Below, piece after piece: positions 17,769 to 25,539 of a stretch of DNA of 64,000 nucleotides. This DNA is from Spirosoma sp. KCTC 42546 (GTDB lineage Bacteria; Bacteroidota; Bacteroidia; Cytophagales; Spirosomataceae): NCBI RefSeq assembly GCF_006965485.1, contig NZ_CP041360.1, forward strand, positions 1,302,001 through 1,366,000. Direction: 5' to 3'. Below the pieces are notes generated by a model. It was not told the DNA's origin. It searched no databases and saw only the letters and a list, made by a program, of their open reading frames with translations. Numbering within the stretch: the stretch's first letter is position 1; each line of letters starts with the position of its first letter. The translations under genes were made by a program, and so were the position numbers.

Positions 17769-19007
17769 ATGAGCCTTAAGAAACTAATCCTATTCGCTGG
17801 ACTACTATTGCCAGGATTTATCAGCCTTGCACAGACAAAGCCAAAAGATGGTTTCTGGCGAGGAGTTTTTACAATGGCTGGTGGTCAGCAAGCGCCTTTT
17901 AATTTTGAGTTGAAAGGCAAAACGGCCTACCTGATTAATGGGACAGAGCGATTTGAATTGCCCGGCGTTCACCAACGCGCCGATTCTTTGTTTATTCCGG
18001 TCGATGTCTACAACAGATTACTGGCCGCTAAGATCGAAAACGATGGAACATTGTCGGGAACGTTCAACTATCTGGATACCTCAACACCCGTCAAACCAAT
18101 ACCCTTTCGGGCAGAGCACGGCAAAAAATATCGGTTTTTCGAGAAGCCAGCTGCCGCTACGGTTAGTTTGCAGGGGAAATGGGACGTGGTCATTAACGGC
18201 CAAACCAAGCTGATCGGTGTATTTGAACAGCATGCCAATCGCCTGACGGGTACGTTCCTGAGTACTGGTGGTGACCTGCGTTTCTACGAAGGCGTAGTAC
18301 AAGCGGATAGTTTCGCGCTGTCGGCGTTTGACGGGTCGAGTCCACAACTGTTCAAAGGGAAAGTTAGTGGAAATGAACTAAGGGGTGAACAGGTCAGTGC
18401 CCGGAGTGTGAATCCCATTACCGGCACCCGAAATGCCCAGGCTGTCCTGCCCGATGCCTACAGCCTGACAACGATGAAGAAAGGCGTTCCTTTCACGTTT
18501 ACATTCCCTGATGCATTTACGGGTAAACCCGTATCACTACATGATCCAAAGTATAGGGACAAAGTAGTCATTGTGACACTTATGGGAAGCTGGTGCCACA
18601 ACTGTATGGACGAAGCGGCTCTTCTAGCGCCCTGGTACGAGGCTAATAAGAAGCGGGGTGTTGAAATTATTGGTCTGGCGTTCGAGTATAAAAATGATCC
18701 AGCTTTTGCTAAAGCCCGACTCGAACCCATGAAAAAGCGCTATCAAATCGGGTATGATATTTTGTTTGCCGGTATTGTCGATGCGAAACATCCGTCAGAA
18801 GCCTTGCCCGCTTTGAGCGAAGTGTCAGTTTATCCTACAACGATTTTTGTTCGGCGGAATGGTGACGTGGCTAAAGTGCATACGGGTTACTCAGGTCCAG
18901 CAACCGGTCAGTATTACGAAGAGTTTATAAAAGAGTTTAATTCGGAAATGGATCAATTACTGAAGGAGTCAGTTCCTGAGAACGGTCACCAGAAATCATC
19001 TAAATAA
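17769..19007 (+). CDS. Secreted TlpA-like thioredoxin-fold protein
   Basis: 412 residues. A signal peptide (FAGLLLPGFISLAQ) leads to a ~220-residue beta-rich N-terminal region, then a thioredoxin-like domain (~245-400) with active site SWCHNC and cis-proline loop YPTTIF. Family members reduce or resolve disulfides in the periplasm, including cytochrome c maturation. The N-terminal region is shared with the paralogue at 60926-62185 and probably has its own binding role. A C-terminal signature, TGYSGPATGQYY, is also shared by both. Own terminator follows at 19030-19060. Client proteins are unknown. Confidence 0.88.
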   Translation: MSLKKLILFAGLLLPGFISLAQTKPKDGFWRGVFTMAGGQQAPFNFELKGKTAYLINGTERFELPGVHQRADSLFIPVDVYNRLLAAKIENDGTLSGTFNYLDTSTPVKPIPFRAEHGKKYRFFEKPAAATVSLQGKWDVVINGQTKLIGVFEQHANRLTGTFLSTGGDLRFYEGVVQADSFALSAFDGSSPQLFKGKVSGNELRGEQVSARSVNPITGTRNAQAVLPDAYSLTTMKKGVPFTFTFPDAFTGKPVSLHDPKYRDKVVIVTLMGSWCHNCMDEAALLAPWYEANKKRGVEIIGLAFEYKNDPAFAKARLEPMKKRYQIGYDILFAGIVDAKHPSEALPALSEVSVYPTTIFVRRNGDVAKVHTGYSGPATGQYYEEFIKEFNSEMDQLLKESVPENGHQKSSK

Positions 19008-19029
19008 GTACGTATTAATCTATTTTTTC

Positions 19030-19060
19030 AAGGTCACTTCTTCAACAGTGACCTTTTTTT
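19030..19060 (+). terminator. Intrinsic terminator after the first TlpA-like gene
   Basis: AAGGTCACT (19030-19038) pairs perfectly with AGTGACCTT (19047-19055) across an 8-nt loop, followed by further T residues to 19060. Confidence 0.9.
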
Positions 19061-19184
19061 ATTGGCTGCTGGTTAGTCCAGATGCAAATCTTTGAACATA
19101 GTATGCTGTCGATTTATAGAGATAGAGTTGTATCAATCAATGTTTTATCGCAATTTACTTGCTTAACCAAATCGCCAGCCTGCT

Positions 19185-19574
19185 ATGGAAAATCAGCCGC
19201 CAACTTCTCCATTGTCACCCGCTCCTTCTTCCTTAAGCGAATCCGACGCCCGGCTTTGGGCTATGCTTGCTCATCTGAGTGCATTACCCGGTTCATTTTT
19301 CCTGATTGGCAGCGTTTTGGCTCCACTCATTATCTGGCAGATTCAGAAAGACAAATCGGCATTTGTCGATTATCACGGTAAGGAAGCCCTTAATTTTCAG
19401 ATTACAATAGCACTGGCGACAGCTGTATCACTTCTGCTCATGTTTGTCCTGATTGGGTTTGTGTTAATCTGGGTGGTAGGTATCGTTTGGCTCATTTTCA
19501 CTATCATTGCTGGTATTAAGGCCAATAATGGAGAGTGCTACCGCTATCCAATAACGATCCGGTTTATTAAATAA
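19185..19574 (+). CDS. DUF4870 membrane protein
   Basis: 129 residues. A Pro/Ser-rich N-terminal tail is followed by three hydrophobic segments (about 28-50, 68-90, 92-112). The order and motifs (ARLWAMLAHLSAL, then FVDYHGKEALNFQIT) match DUF4870, a small integral membrane family of unknown function, widespread in Bacteroidota. It is followed within 9 nt by the 19583-19679 inverted repeat and then the DUF3467 gene on the same strand, so the two may or may not be co-transcribed depending on what that repeat does. Confidence 0.9.
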   Translation: MENQPPTSPLSPAPSSLSESDARLWAMLAHLSALPGSFFLIGSVLAPLIIWQIQKDKSAFVDYHGKEALNFQITIALATAVSLLLMFVLIGFVLIWVVGIVWLIFTIIAGIKANNGECYRYPITIRFIK

Positions 19575-19582
19575 CGGGCTAT

Positions 19583-19679
19583 TAAGTAAATGGATAATGT
19601 AAAATTGATGATGCATAATGAATAATAAGCTGATTATTGTCCATTTCACATTGCCCATTGTTCATTATACATTTACTTA
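19583..19679. repeat. Imperfect ~44-bp inverted repeat
   Basis: The ends TAAGTAAATG (19583-19592) and CATTTACTTA (19670-19679) pair exactly; the inner parts pair less well, with ATAATG-type words repeated in both arms. It fills the gap between the DUF4870 and DUF3467 genes, starting 8 nt after a stop. Confidence 0.65.
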
Positions 19680-19682
19680 CTA

Positions 19683-20042
19683 ATGGCTGATAGAGTGATT
19701 GACAACAATTTTAGCAATATGAATGCTCCCCAACAAAACCCAGAAGGTGCCATTGATGTCGAATTAAGTGAAGAAATTGCCGAAGGTGTTTATGCCAATC
19801 TGGCAATGATTGCTCACTCAAATAGTGAATTTATTCTGGATTTTATTCGCCTGATGCCGGGTGTTCCTAAGGCAAAAGTAAAAGCGCGTATCATTCTGAC
19901 CCCCGAACACGCCAAACGCTTGCTTGAGGCATTGCGTGAGAACATCAGCCGCTTTGAAGAAGCTTACGGCGGAATTAATGAACCCAACGATGCATTTCGA
20001 TTCCCAACAGGAGGATTTGGTGGTCCGGTAGGCCAAGCGTAA
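19683..20042 (+). CDS. DUF3467 family protein
   Basis: 119 residues, soluble. The sequence IDVELSEEIAEGVYANLAMIAHSNSEFILDF (key residues quoted in part: VELSEEIAEGVYANLAMI) and the ending IILTPEHAKRLLEAL define DUF3467, a small conserved family of unknown function found mainly in Bacteroidota. A Gly/Pro-rich, likely disordered tail closes the protein. It starts 3 nt after the end of the 19583-19679 inverted repeat and lies 145 nt upstream of rpsL, with that gene's promoter in between. Confidence 0.92.
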   Translation: MADRVIDNNFSNMNAPQQNPEGAIDVELSEEIAEGVYANLAMIAHSNSEFILDFIRLMPGVPKAKVKARIILTPEHAKRLLEALRENISRFEEAYGGINEPNDAFRFPTGGFGGPVGQA

Positions 20043-20062
20043 TTGATTTACGGGGTATGATT

Positions 20063-20109
20063 TACGAAGTACGATTTACGTTGGCGTCAGCAATAAATCA
20101 TACTTCGTA
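20063..20109. repeat. Inverted repeat upstream of the rpsL promoter
   Basis: TACGAAGTACGATTTA (20063-20078) pairs with 20094-20109 with one mismatch across a 15-nt spacer. Further related words (GATTTACG) flank it. It begins 20 nt after the DUF3467 stop and ends 24 nt before the rpsL -7 box, so it may terminate upstream transcription. Confidence 0.7.
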
Positions 20110-20133
20110 TCTCGTAATTCGCAAATGTTTTTG

Positions 20134-20141
20134 TACCTTTG
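20134..20141 (+). promoter_or_regulatory. -7 box of the rpsL-rpsG promoter
   Basis: TACCTTTG followed by CA is a full match to the Bacteroidota TAnnTTTG element, 46 nt upstream of the rpsL ATG. The expected TTTG -33 element is not clear at the usual spacing. Confidence 0.7.
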
Positions 20142-20187
20142 CACCTCAAATTTCGGGAAGACTGTTTTTTCGTAAACAAAATCAAGA

Positions 20188-20616
20188 ATGCCTACTATAC
20201 AACAATTAGTGCGTAAAGGCCGCGAAAAGCTGATCGACAAGTCAAAGTCGCCAGCTTTAGATGCCTGCCCACAACGTCGGGGTGTGTGTACACGGGTGTA
20301 CACGACCACGCCGAAGAAGCCAAACTCGGCTCTTCGTAAAGTTGCCCGCGTTCGTCTGACGAACGGTCGGGAGGTTAACGCTTACATTCCTGGCGAAGGC
20401 CATAACTTACAGGAACACTCAATCGTACTGATTCGTGGTGGTCGTGTAAAAGATCTTCCAGGTGTTCGTTACCACATCGTTCGGGGTGCTCTGGATACGG
20501 CTGGCGTAAGCGGTCGTCTGCAAAGCCGGTCGAAATACGGTGCCAAACGTCCAAAACCAGGTCAGGCTCCGGTAAAAGGTGGCAAAGGTGCACCACCAGC
20601 AAAAAAGAAAAAGTAA
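20188..20616 (+). CDS. rpsL: 30S ribosomal protein S12
   Basis: 142 residues. S12 sits at the decoding centre of the 30S subunit and affects translational fidelity; mutations in it give streptomycin resistance. Typical motifs are present: [12 protein letters not shown] at the start, [16 protein letters not shown] and [13 protein letters not shown]. The C-terminus carries an extra Lys/Pro/Gly-rich tail ([16 protein letters not shown]) that makes it longer than the ~124 residues of many bacteria. It is the first gene of the unit rpsL-rpsG. Confidence 0.97.
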   Translation: MPTIQQLVRKGREKLIDKSKSPALDACPQRRGVCTRVYTTTPKKPNSALRKVARVRLTNGREVNAYIPGEGHNLQEHSIVLIRGGRVKDLPGVRYHIVRGALDTAGVSGRLQSRSKYGAKRPKPGQAPVKGGKGAPPAKKKK

Positions 20617-20622
20617 GTTAGT

Positions 20623-20698
20623 GTAATGAGTTAATTCGTGTAGTAAGTGAGGTGAGTTGTAAACCTTACTCCACCGCTCCACTCAATTAACTAATTAC
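20623..20698. repeat. Inverted repeat between rpsL and rpsG
   Basis: GTAATGAGTTAATT (20623-20636) pairs with 20685-20698 with one mismatch; the interior is less regular. It starts 6 nt after the rpsL stop and ends 62 nt before rpsG, inside what should be a single ribosomal-protein transcript. Confidence 0.6.
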
Positions 20699-20704
20699 TA
20701 AAAA

Positions 20705-20764
20705 ATGACTGGACGCTGGAAAGACTACGTTCAGAGTAAGATCAAAAATCTGAAGCTATCATGA
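20705..20764 (+). CDS. Possible 19-residue upstream peptide overlapping the rpsG start
   Basis: A short frame beginning ATGACTGGACGC encodes 19 residues (start [10 protein letters not shown]) and ends in a TGA that overlaps the rpsG ATG as ATGA. That geometry favours translational coupling, and the A-rich stretch just upstream is typical of Bacteroidota starts. There is no homology evidence and a frame this short can arise by chance. Confidence 0.2.
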   Translation: MTGRWKDYVQSKIKNLKLS

Positions 20765-21228
20765 GAAAGGCGAAACCGCCCAAGCGTTACGTATTACCCG
20801 ATCCTAAATACAAGGAGGTTCTCGTAACTAAATTTGTAAACAATCTGATGTACGAAGGCAAAAAGAGCCTGGCGTACTCCATCTTCTATGATGCCCTTGA
20901 CGTGGTTGCAAAACGCACCAGCGAAAGTGGCCTCGATACATGGAAAAAGGCATTAAACAATGTAATGCCATCAGTTGAAGTTAAAAGTCGTCGCGTCGGT
21001 GGAGCTACCTTCCAGGTGCCAACCGAAGTACGGGCAGACCGAAAAGTCGCGGTAGGCATGAAATGGCTTATTAAGTATGCTCGTTCGCGGGGTGAAAAAA
21101 CCATGGTAGACCGGTTAGCAGCCGAAATCGTCGCAGCCGCAAAAGGTGAAGGCGCAGCTGTTAAAAAGAAGGACGATACGCACCGTATGGCAGAAGCCAA
21201 CAAGGCGTTCTCTCACTTCCGGTTCTAA
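20761..21228 (+). CDS. rpsG: 30S ribosomal protein S7
   Basis: 155 residues, the usual length. S7 is a primary binder of the 3' domain of 16S rRNA, organises the 30S head and contacts tRNA at the E site. Conserved parts: the N-terminal [11 protein letters not shown], the central [17 protein letters not shown] (part of the RNA-binding face) and [15 protein letters not shown] at the end. A terminator follows at 21269-21307, so the transcript ends here. fusA, the usual next gene in the str operon, does not follow. Confidence 0.97.
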   Translation: MRKAKPPKRYVLPDPKYKEVLVTKFVNNLMYEGKKSLAYSIFYDALDVVAKRTSESGLDTWKKALNNVMPSVEVKSRRVGGATFQVPTEVRADRKVAVGMKWLIKYARSRGEKTMVDRLAAEIVAAAKGEGAAVKKKDDTHRMAEANKAFSHFRF

Positions 21229-21268
21229 ACCGATCCAACGCGCCAAAGTCCCGATGGCCGTCGAATGT

Positions 21269-21307
21269 ACAAAAGCTCCTCAACATTGGGGGGCTTTTGT
21301 TATTTTT
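21269..21307 (+). terminator. Intrinsic terminator of the rpsL-rpsG unit
   Basis: ACAAAAGCTCC (21269-21279) pairs with GGGGGCTTTTGT (to 21300), a GC-rich stem followed by a T-rich stretch. It is 40 nt after the rpsG stop and directly upstream of the epimerase ATG. Confidence 0.85.
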
Positions 21308-21313
21308 GGCCCT

Positions 21314-22183
21314 ATGACAACTTTAGAGAATGATCATCTCCGCGTCTCAATACGGCCAAAAGGGGCCGAACTGACTTCTATTTTTCACAAGCCATCGGGT
21401 ATTGAACACCTCTGGCAGGCCGACGCTATGGTGTGGGGATGGCATGCGCCAAACCTGTTTCCGGTAGTGGGCGGATGTCTGAACAATCAGTTGCTGATTG
21501 ATGGAAAGACGTATCCAATTGAACGGCACGGCTTTACCCGGCAGTCGTTGTTTGAAACAACAGAATCAACGTTAACACACGCCGTTTTTTCGCTCTGGTC
21601 CAGCGATGCTACACGCATTCATTTTCCCTACGAATTTGAGTTTCAAATCATCTATGAGCTGGATGGCCCTCGCCTGACCATAACCTATCGGGTTGTTAAT
21701 GAGGATGAGAAACCCATTTTCTTCTCGGTTGGTGCCCACCCGGCTTTTGCCGTACCGTTTACTACTGGCGAAGCTTACGAGGATTATTTCATCGAATTTG
21801 AACAGCCCGAATCGTTGGAGACGCATATGCTTTCGGCAGCCGGTTATTTTACGGGGGAAACAAAACCAGTTCCGACTGATGGACGTCGACTACTACTAAC
21901 CAAGCACTTATTTGACGAAGATGCCTTGGTATTCAAAAATCTAGTCTCCCGGCGTGTGGTGCTCCGAAGCGATAAACACGATCATTCGATAGCCGTCGGT
22001 TTTCCCGAATTTCCTTATCTGGGCTTGTGGGCCAAGCCCGGTGCTTCATTCGTGTGTATTGAGCCCTGGCTGGGTTGCGCCGATAGTGAAGGTCAACCGA
22101 AGCCGATTGAGCAGAAGGAAGCTATTCAGCAGGTGGCCGAAGGAAAAGTCTTTGAAGCTGCTTTTACAATAGAGGTAAGATAG
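21314..22183 (+). CDS. Aldose 1-epimerase family protein (LacX-like)
   Basis: 289 residues from the ATG at 21314; a longer frame reading back into rpsG is not credible. Galactose-mutarotase fold, catalysing interconversion of alpha and beta anomers of a hexose. The active-site landmarks seen are NLFPVVGG, IERHGFTR (catalytic-type His/Arg) and SVGAHPAFAVPF, with a C-terminal CIEPWLGCADSEG carrying the catalytic Glu. These are typical of the LacX-like subgroup, in which the sugar substrate is often unproven. Transcribed separately from rpsG, since a terminator sits in front. Confidence 0.88.
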   Translation: MTTLENDHLRVSIRPKGAELTSIFHKPSGIEHLWQADAMVWGWHAPNLFPVVGGCLNNQLLIDGKTYPIERHGFTRQSLFETTESTLTHAVFSLWSSDATRIHFPYEFEFQIIYELDGPRLTITYRVVNEDEKPIFFSVGAHPAFAVPFTTGEAYEDYFIEFEQPESLETHMLSAAGYFTGETKPVPTDGRRLLLTKHLFDEDALVFKNLVSRRVVLRSDKHDHSIAVGFPEFPYLGLWAKPGASFVCIEPWLGCADSEGQPKPIEQKEAIQQVAEGKVFEAAFTIEVR

Positions 22184-22184
22184 A

Positions 22185-22281
22185 GGTTTACGGTATTCGG
22201 TTTACTGTTGCGCGAAGCAGTCTTGCCGTACTGGTGGGCCGGTCAGCCTCACCGTAAACCATAAACCAAATACCGTAAACC
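22185..22281. repeat. Long inverted repeat between convergent genes (family A)
   Basis: Arms 22185-22204 and 22262-22281 pair over 20 bp with one mismatch; the words are GGTTTACGGTATT and GGTTTA. It starts 1 nt after the epimerase stop and ends 1 nt before the minus-strand gene's stop. The same words recur at 35435-35529. Confidence 0.85.
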
Positions 22282-22282
22282 G

Positions 22283-23872
22283 TTATTGCGTTTCTTCCAG
22301 GGGCGAAAAATCTTTGAACGTACGCTTGAGCGCCTTGTCGGTAGCTTCTTTTTTGCTTTGCCAGTTGGCGTCCAGTTCCAGCGCTACGAGGCCGCTTAAA
22401 CTCATTGAGTTGCGAAAATCGTCCAGCTTTTTTACAAATTCGCCATTGCGTCGAGTCGATTTCAAGGCAAACTCACGGGCAAATACATCCCCTTTATTTT
22501 GTAATTCACTCCGCTTGCCCAGTACGTAGTTATATCGGTCCAGCAAGTCCTTCATCGACTTACCGATTACTTCGGTTGCTTCCAGCGTACCCATTGTTAG
22601 AACGGCAGTGCCACCCACTGCCGAAATAATGCGTCCATTGCTTTGCGCGGCTGCACTGGTACTTGCGCCCGTGACGGCTGGTGTTACACCCGTAACGGCT
22701 CCCAGTGAGGCATTAGCTACGGAGCGATTACGCTTGCCTCCTTTCGCTTTTTTGTAGTCATCCTTAAGCTGCCCCTCTTTATCGCTTAACTGCTCAATTA
22801 GCCCCCATGCCTGCACCAGTACCTGACGATATTGATTGTAATAGTAACGGTCTTTTTCTGCCTCATTCACCGTGTTGAGCACGGTGAATGTTATTCGCTG
22901 TTCTGACCGGTTTTGTGCTTTATCCAACACATAAAATGTTACCTGAACATTCAGCGAATCGTAAGGGTCTTTTACAAAGTCATAACCTGGCTGCCAGATG
23001 AACTCATACTGGTTCTCCGTATTTTTCACCAACGACGTTTTTGGAATCTGCTGGTTATCCGATAAAAAGCCAAAAGTCGATACATCATCTTCACCGTTGG
23101 GATCAGATAAGTAAAATTTGAGATTTACCGTTGCATTCTCGCGCAATTTATAATGCGTTTCTTTCGGAATAACGGCTATATCGGGCGGGAGATCCATAGC
23201 CGTAACCTCAACTTTCAATCGACCTTTTGTGCGCATTTTAGCGGGCTGGTCTTCGACCCAGAACTCAATATATTGGGGTGCCTGCTTCAGTCGGTTAAAC
23301 TGATTAAGCGAGAGTGTCCAGGTTAGTTCACCCTGCGAGGATAGTTTGCTACCTTCGGGCATTTGGTCGGCAATGGGAATAAATACGATTGGGTCGCCGT
23401 CATCATCCCGTACTACTTGTGGATCAATCTTATAGGTATTCTGCGTGCGGTAGCGCACATAAAAAGGCTGTAGATCTCCTACGATGGGCGGGCGATTTAC
23501 GTGTACCACTTTAAAGTCGATGGTTTGCGAAGCAGTTTGGCCCCGTTTCGAGCGAACGTCAAACGTTACGGGGAAGACTTTCATCGTCTGAATCCGGTCG
23601 GCCAGGCCATAGCTGGGTATCCAGTTAAAATGACCTAACGAATCAAGATACATACCATCCGGTACTTCATTTCCAAACGCAAATGAGAGCGTATCACCAG
23701 GAAGGCCGCCAACCGCTTTCAGGTCAAATCGAACAGGATTTCCTTCTGTTACGAGGTTCCAATTGGTTTGGGAGGGAAATACGAGTTGTAATGGTTTGGA
23801 ATCCTGCGCATAGGTACTAACGACCGTAGTGATCAGTAATAGCCAAGCAATTATACCGGCAGTTCGGTTCAT
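22283..23872 (-). CDS. Secreted protein with tandem Ig/cadherin-like domains
   Basis: 529 residues. Signal peptide (IIAWLLLITTVVSTYAQ) then a string of beta-sandwich repeats up to about residue 330: each has the putative-Ig pattern of an early hydrophobic strand and a W/F landmark (FNWIPSYG, LTWTLSLN, YEFIWQPG). Residues ~340-529 are helical with a small-residue central stretch (GVTPAVTGASTSAAAQ). No catalytic motif or membrane anchor. Likely surface or periplasmic adhesion/scaffold role, but function is not known. Convergent with the epimerase, separated only by an inverted repeat. Confidence 0.7.
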   Translation of the reverse strand: MNRTAGIIAWLLLITTVVSTYAQDSKPLQLVFPSQTNWNLVTEGNPVRFDLKAVGGLPGDTLSFAFGNEVPDGMYLDSLGHFNWIPSYGLADRIQTMKVFPVTFDVRSKRGQTASQTIDFKVVHVNRPPIVGDLQPFYVRYRTQNTYKIDPQVVRDDDGDPIVFIPIADQMPEGSKLSSQGELTWTLSLNQFNRLKQAPQYIEFWVEDQPAKMRTKGRLKVEVTAMDLPPDIAVIPKETHYKLRENATVNLKFYLSDPNGEDDVSTFGFLSDNQQIPKTSLVKNTENQYEFIWQPGYDFVKDPYDSLNVQVTFYVLDKAQNRSEQRITFTVLNTVNEAEKDRYYYNQYRQVLVQAWGLIEQLSDKEGQLKDDYKKAKGGKRNRSVANASLGAVTGVTPAVTGASTSAAAQSNGRIISAVGGTAVLTMGTLEATEVIGKSMKDLLDRYNYVLGKRSELQNKGDVFAREFALKSTRRNGEFVKKLDDFRNSMSLSGLVALELDANWQSKKEATDKALKRTFKDFSPLEETQ

Positions 23873-24154
23873 ATAGAGAGTTGGAGGTGGTCTGTGTTAA
23901 AAAACGTAAAAATAAGGCTAAGATTTCGTCTACCCTGAATGTATCTGTCAGTTTTGAGACTTTTCTTATCTATTCTGGCCTTTTTCTTTATTATAATTAT
24001 ATTTTTCCAAGAGAAAGTAATAGGCCTGCACCTTGACTAACCACAAGGTTACAAACTATCGCGTAAATGTTTAGGTATGTCTGTAAATGAAAACAGTCGC
24101 CACCTGAGGTCAGATGGCGACTGGTTAGAACAGGCAGAACCCTGTAACAATTAC
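23873..24154. other. 282-bp spacer with a terminator at its right side
   Basis: It holds the upstream region of the Ig-like gene (minus strand) and the terminator of the ompH operon (24089-24126). The middle (about 23980-24010) is very AT-rich. I see no confident promoter box. Confidence 0.5.
24089..24126 (-). terminator. Terminator of the uppS-bamA-ompH operon
   Basis: CAGTCGCCA (24094-24102) pairs perfectly with TGGCGACTG (24115-24123). On the minus strand the stem is followed by TTTTC. It lies 28 nt beyond the second ompH stop. Confidence 0.8.
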
Positions 24155-24832
24155 TTAGTTTTTCTTAGGTGCCGTAGCTGTACCCGATGCCGGGGCTGTT
24201 GGTTTTGCCGCAGCTGGCTGGCTTCCGCCGGTTGTAGCTGGCTTAGCAGCCGCAGCGGCTTTGGCTGGATCAATACCCATTTTCTTCAATACCAACTCTG
24301 TAATGTTGTTTTCTTCTGGTGCAACCAGTAAGATAGGAATGGTATTGGCACCTGCATCGAGGTTGAATACGTATTGAAAGCCATTCTCTTTGGCAACGGC
24401 ATCAATTGCTTTCTGAATTTTCTGAACAACCGGATTTACCAACGATTGGTATTTGCCTTGCAACGATTGCTCAGCAGTCCGGCCGAACTCCTGAATCCGA
24501 GCCTGGAGGCCCTGTAATTCGGTTTCGCGATCCTTCTTGATAACGTCCGACATTTGCGCGGCCCCTTTTTCGTAGGCTGCATATTTGTCTTCCAATTCTT
24601 TCTGCATGCGCTTCAGTTCGTTTTCTGATTGCGTCCGCTGAATGGTTAACTGGTTTTGAATATCTTTTGCTTCGGGCGTTTGCGACAGAACGAAATCAAT
24701 GTTCGTATAGCCTAACTTCAGCGGTCCGGCTGCGGTAGTCGTAGCAGGCGTTGCGGTTGGGGCTTGTGCCTGAGCGTTTAAACCACCCAATAGAAGGGCT
24801 GCAGCAAACGCCATGACGAGGTTTTTCTTCAT
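24155..24832 (-). CDS. OmpH/Skp-family periplasmic chaperone, second copy
   Basis: 225 residues. A signal peptide (AFAAALLLGGLNAQAQA) precedes a Skp-type body: a small beta part (LKLGYTNIDFVLSQTPEAK) and two long charged helices forming the tentacle (ENELKRMQKELEDKYAAYEKG and the return helix). The C-terminal tail is Ala/Pro/Lys-rich and likely disordered. Skp holds unfolded outer-membrane proteins in the periplasm and delivers them to BamA. Lies 19 nt from the first ompH copy on the same strand and is the last gene before the terminator. Confidence 0.88.
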   Translation of the reverse strand: MKKNLVMAFAAALLLGGLNAQAQAPTATPATTTAAGPLKLGYTNIDFVLSQTPEAKDIQNQLTIQRTQSENELKRMQKELEDKYAAYEKGAAQMSDVIKKDRETELQGLQARIQEFGRTAEQSLQGKYQSLVNPVVQKIQKAIDAVAKENGFQYVFNLDAGANTIPILLVAPEENNITELVLKKMGIDPAKAAAAAKPATTGGSQPAAAKPTAPASGTATAPKKN

Positions 24833-24851
24833 TTCGAATTGATTGTTTGTA

Positions 24852-25424
24852 TTACTTAGGTTTTGTGGTTGTTTTATTTGTTGGATTACTATTGGTAGCA
24901 GTTGGTTTAGTATCTAGTCCCAATTCTTCCATAACATAATCCGAATAGTCATGCCGGGGGTTGGTATAAAGCATGACAAAATCAGATGCTTTGTCGAAGA
25001 TAAAATCCAGTTTCTTCTGAATGCATATCTTTTCAACCGCCCGGTTTATCAACTCCATCGGAGCCTTCATTAACTCTTTTTTCTTCTCAAATAACAAGCC
25101 CTGATAACCGAATACCTTGTTGTTATAGTCTCTGGCTTCACGTTCCTTATCGCTGATGATTCGTTGCCGTTCGCGCTTCATATCTTCTGTCAGCAGGATT
25201 TCTTCTGCCTGATAGGCTTTCTGTAGCTTCTCGATGTCAACGTATTTGTCCTGAATATCCTTCGACCATTTATCAGCGAACTTGTCAATTTCGCTAAGGG
25301 CTTTCTGGTATTCGGGCATCTTGCCAAAGATATACTCCGTATCGATGTATCCGAATTTCTGAGCCTGAGCAGGAATAGTTACCCAAACAGAACACAAAAG
25401 TACAAAAAATAGGGCTTTTTTCAT
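24852..25424 (-). CDS. OmpH/Skp-family periplasmic chaperone, first copy
   Basis: 190 residues with signal peptide (ALFFVLLCSVWVTIPAQA). The body has KFGYIDTEYIFGKMPEYQKAL followed by long charged helices, typical of Skp. The C-terminus is Thr/Asn/Lys-rich. It precedes the second copy, and bamA lies 115 nt upstream on the same strand; the gap has a weak hairpin (25479-25512). A pair of ompH genes behind bamA is the standard Bacteroidota arrangement, so a shared role in outer-membrane protein delivery is well supported by context. Confidence 0.88.
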   Translation of the reverse strand: MKKALFFVLLCSVWVTIPAQAQKFGYIDTEYIFGKMPEYQKALSEIDKFADKWSKDIQDKYVDIEKLQKAYQAEEILLTEDMKRERQRIISDKEREARDYNNKVFGYQGLLFEKKKELMKAPMELINRAVEKICIQKKLDFIFDKASDFVMLYTNPRHDYSDYVMEELGLDTKPTATNSNPTNKTTTKPK

Positions 25425-25478
25425 TAGGAGCCAGTCAATTTTTGCAGGAAGTGATTGATTTTCAAGGATAGTTTCTGG

Positions 25479-25512
25479 AAAACCTGTAAGCCCACAGGAA
25501 CGTACAGGTTTT
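25479..25512 (-). terminator. Weak hairpin between bamA and ompH
   Basis: AAAACCTGTA (25479-25488) pairs with TACAGGTTTT (25503-25512), and a second hairpin CCTGT/ACAGG overlaps the loop. There is only a short T-run, so it may attenuate rather than stop transcription into ompH. Confidence 0.4.
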
Positions 25513-25539
25513 AGTTAAAACGGCTGACCTTCTCAAATC

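Noticed and set aside
21146..21313. Longer epimerase frame reaching back into rpsG
   Set aside because: It would overlap rpsG for more than 80 bp and cross an intrinsic terminator; the ATG at 21314 fits the family start.
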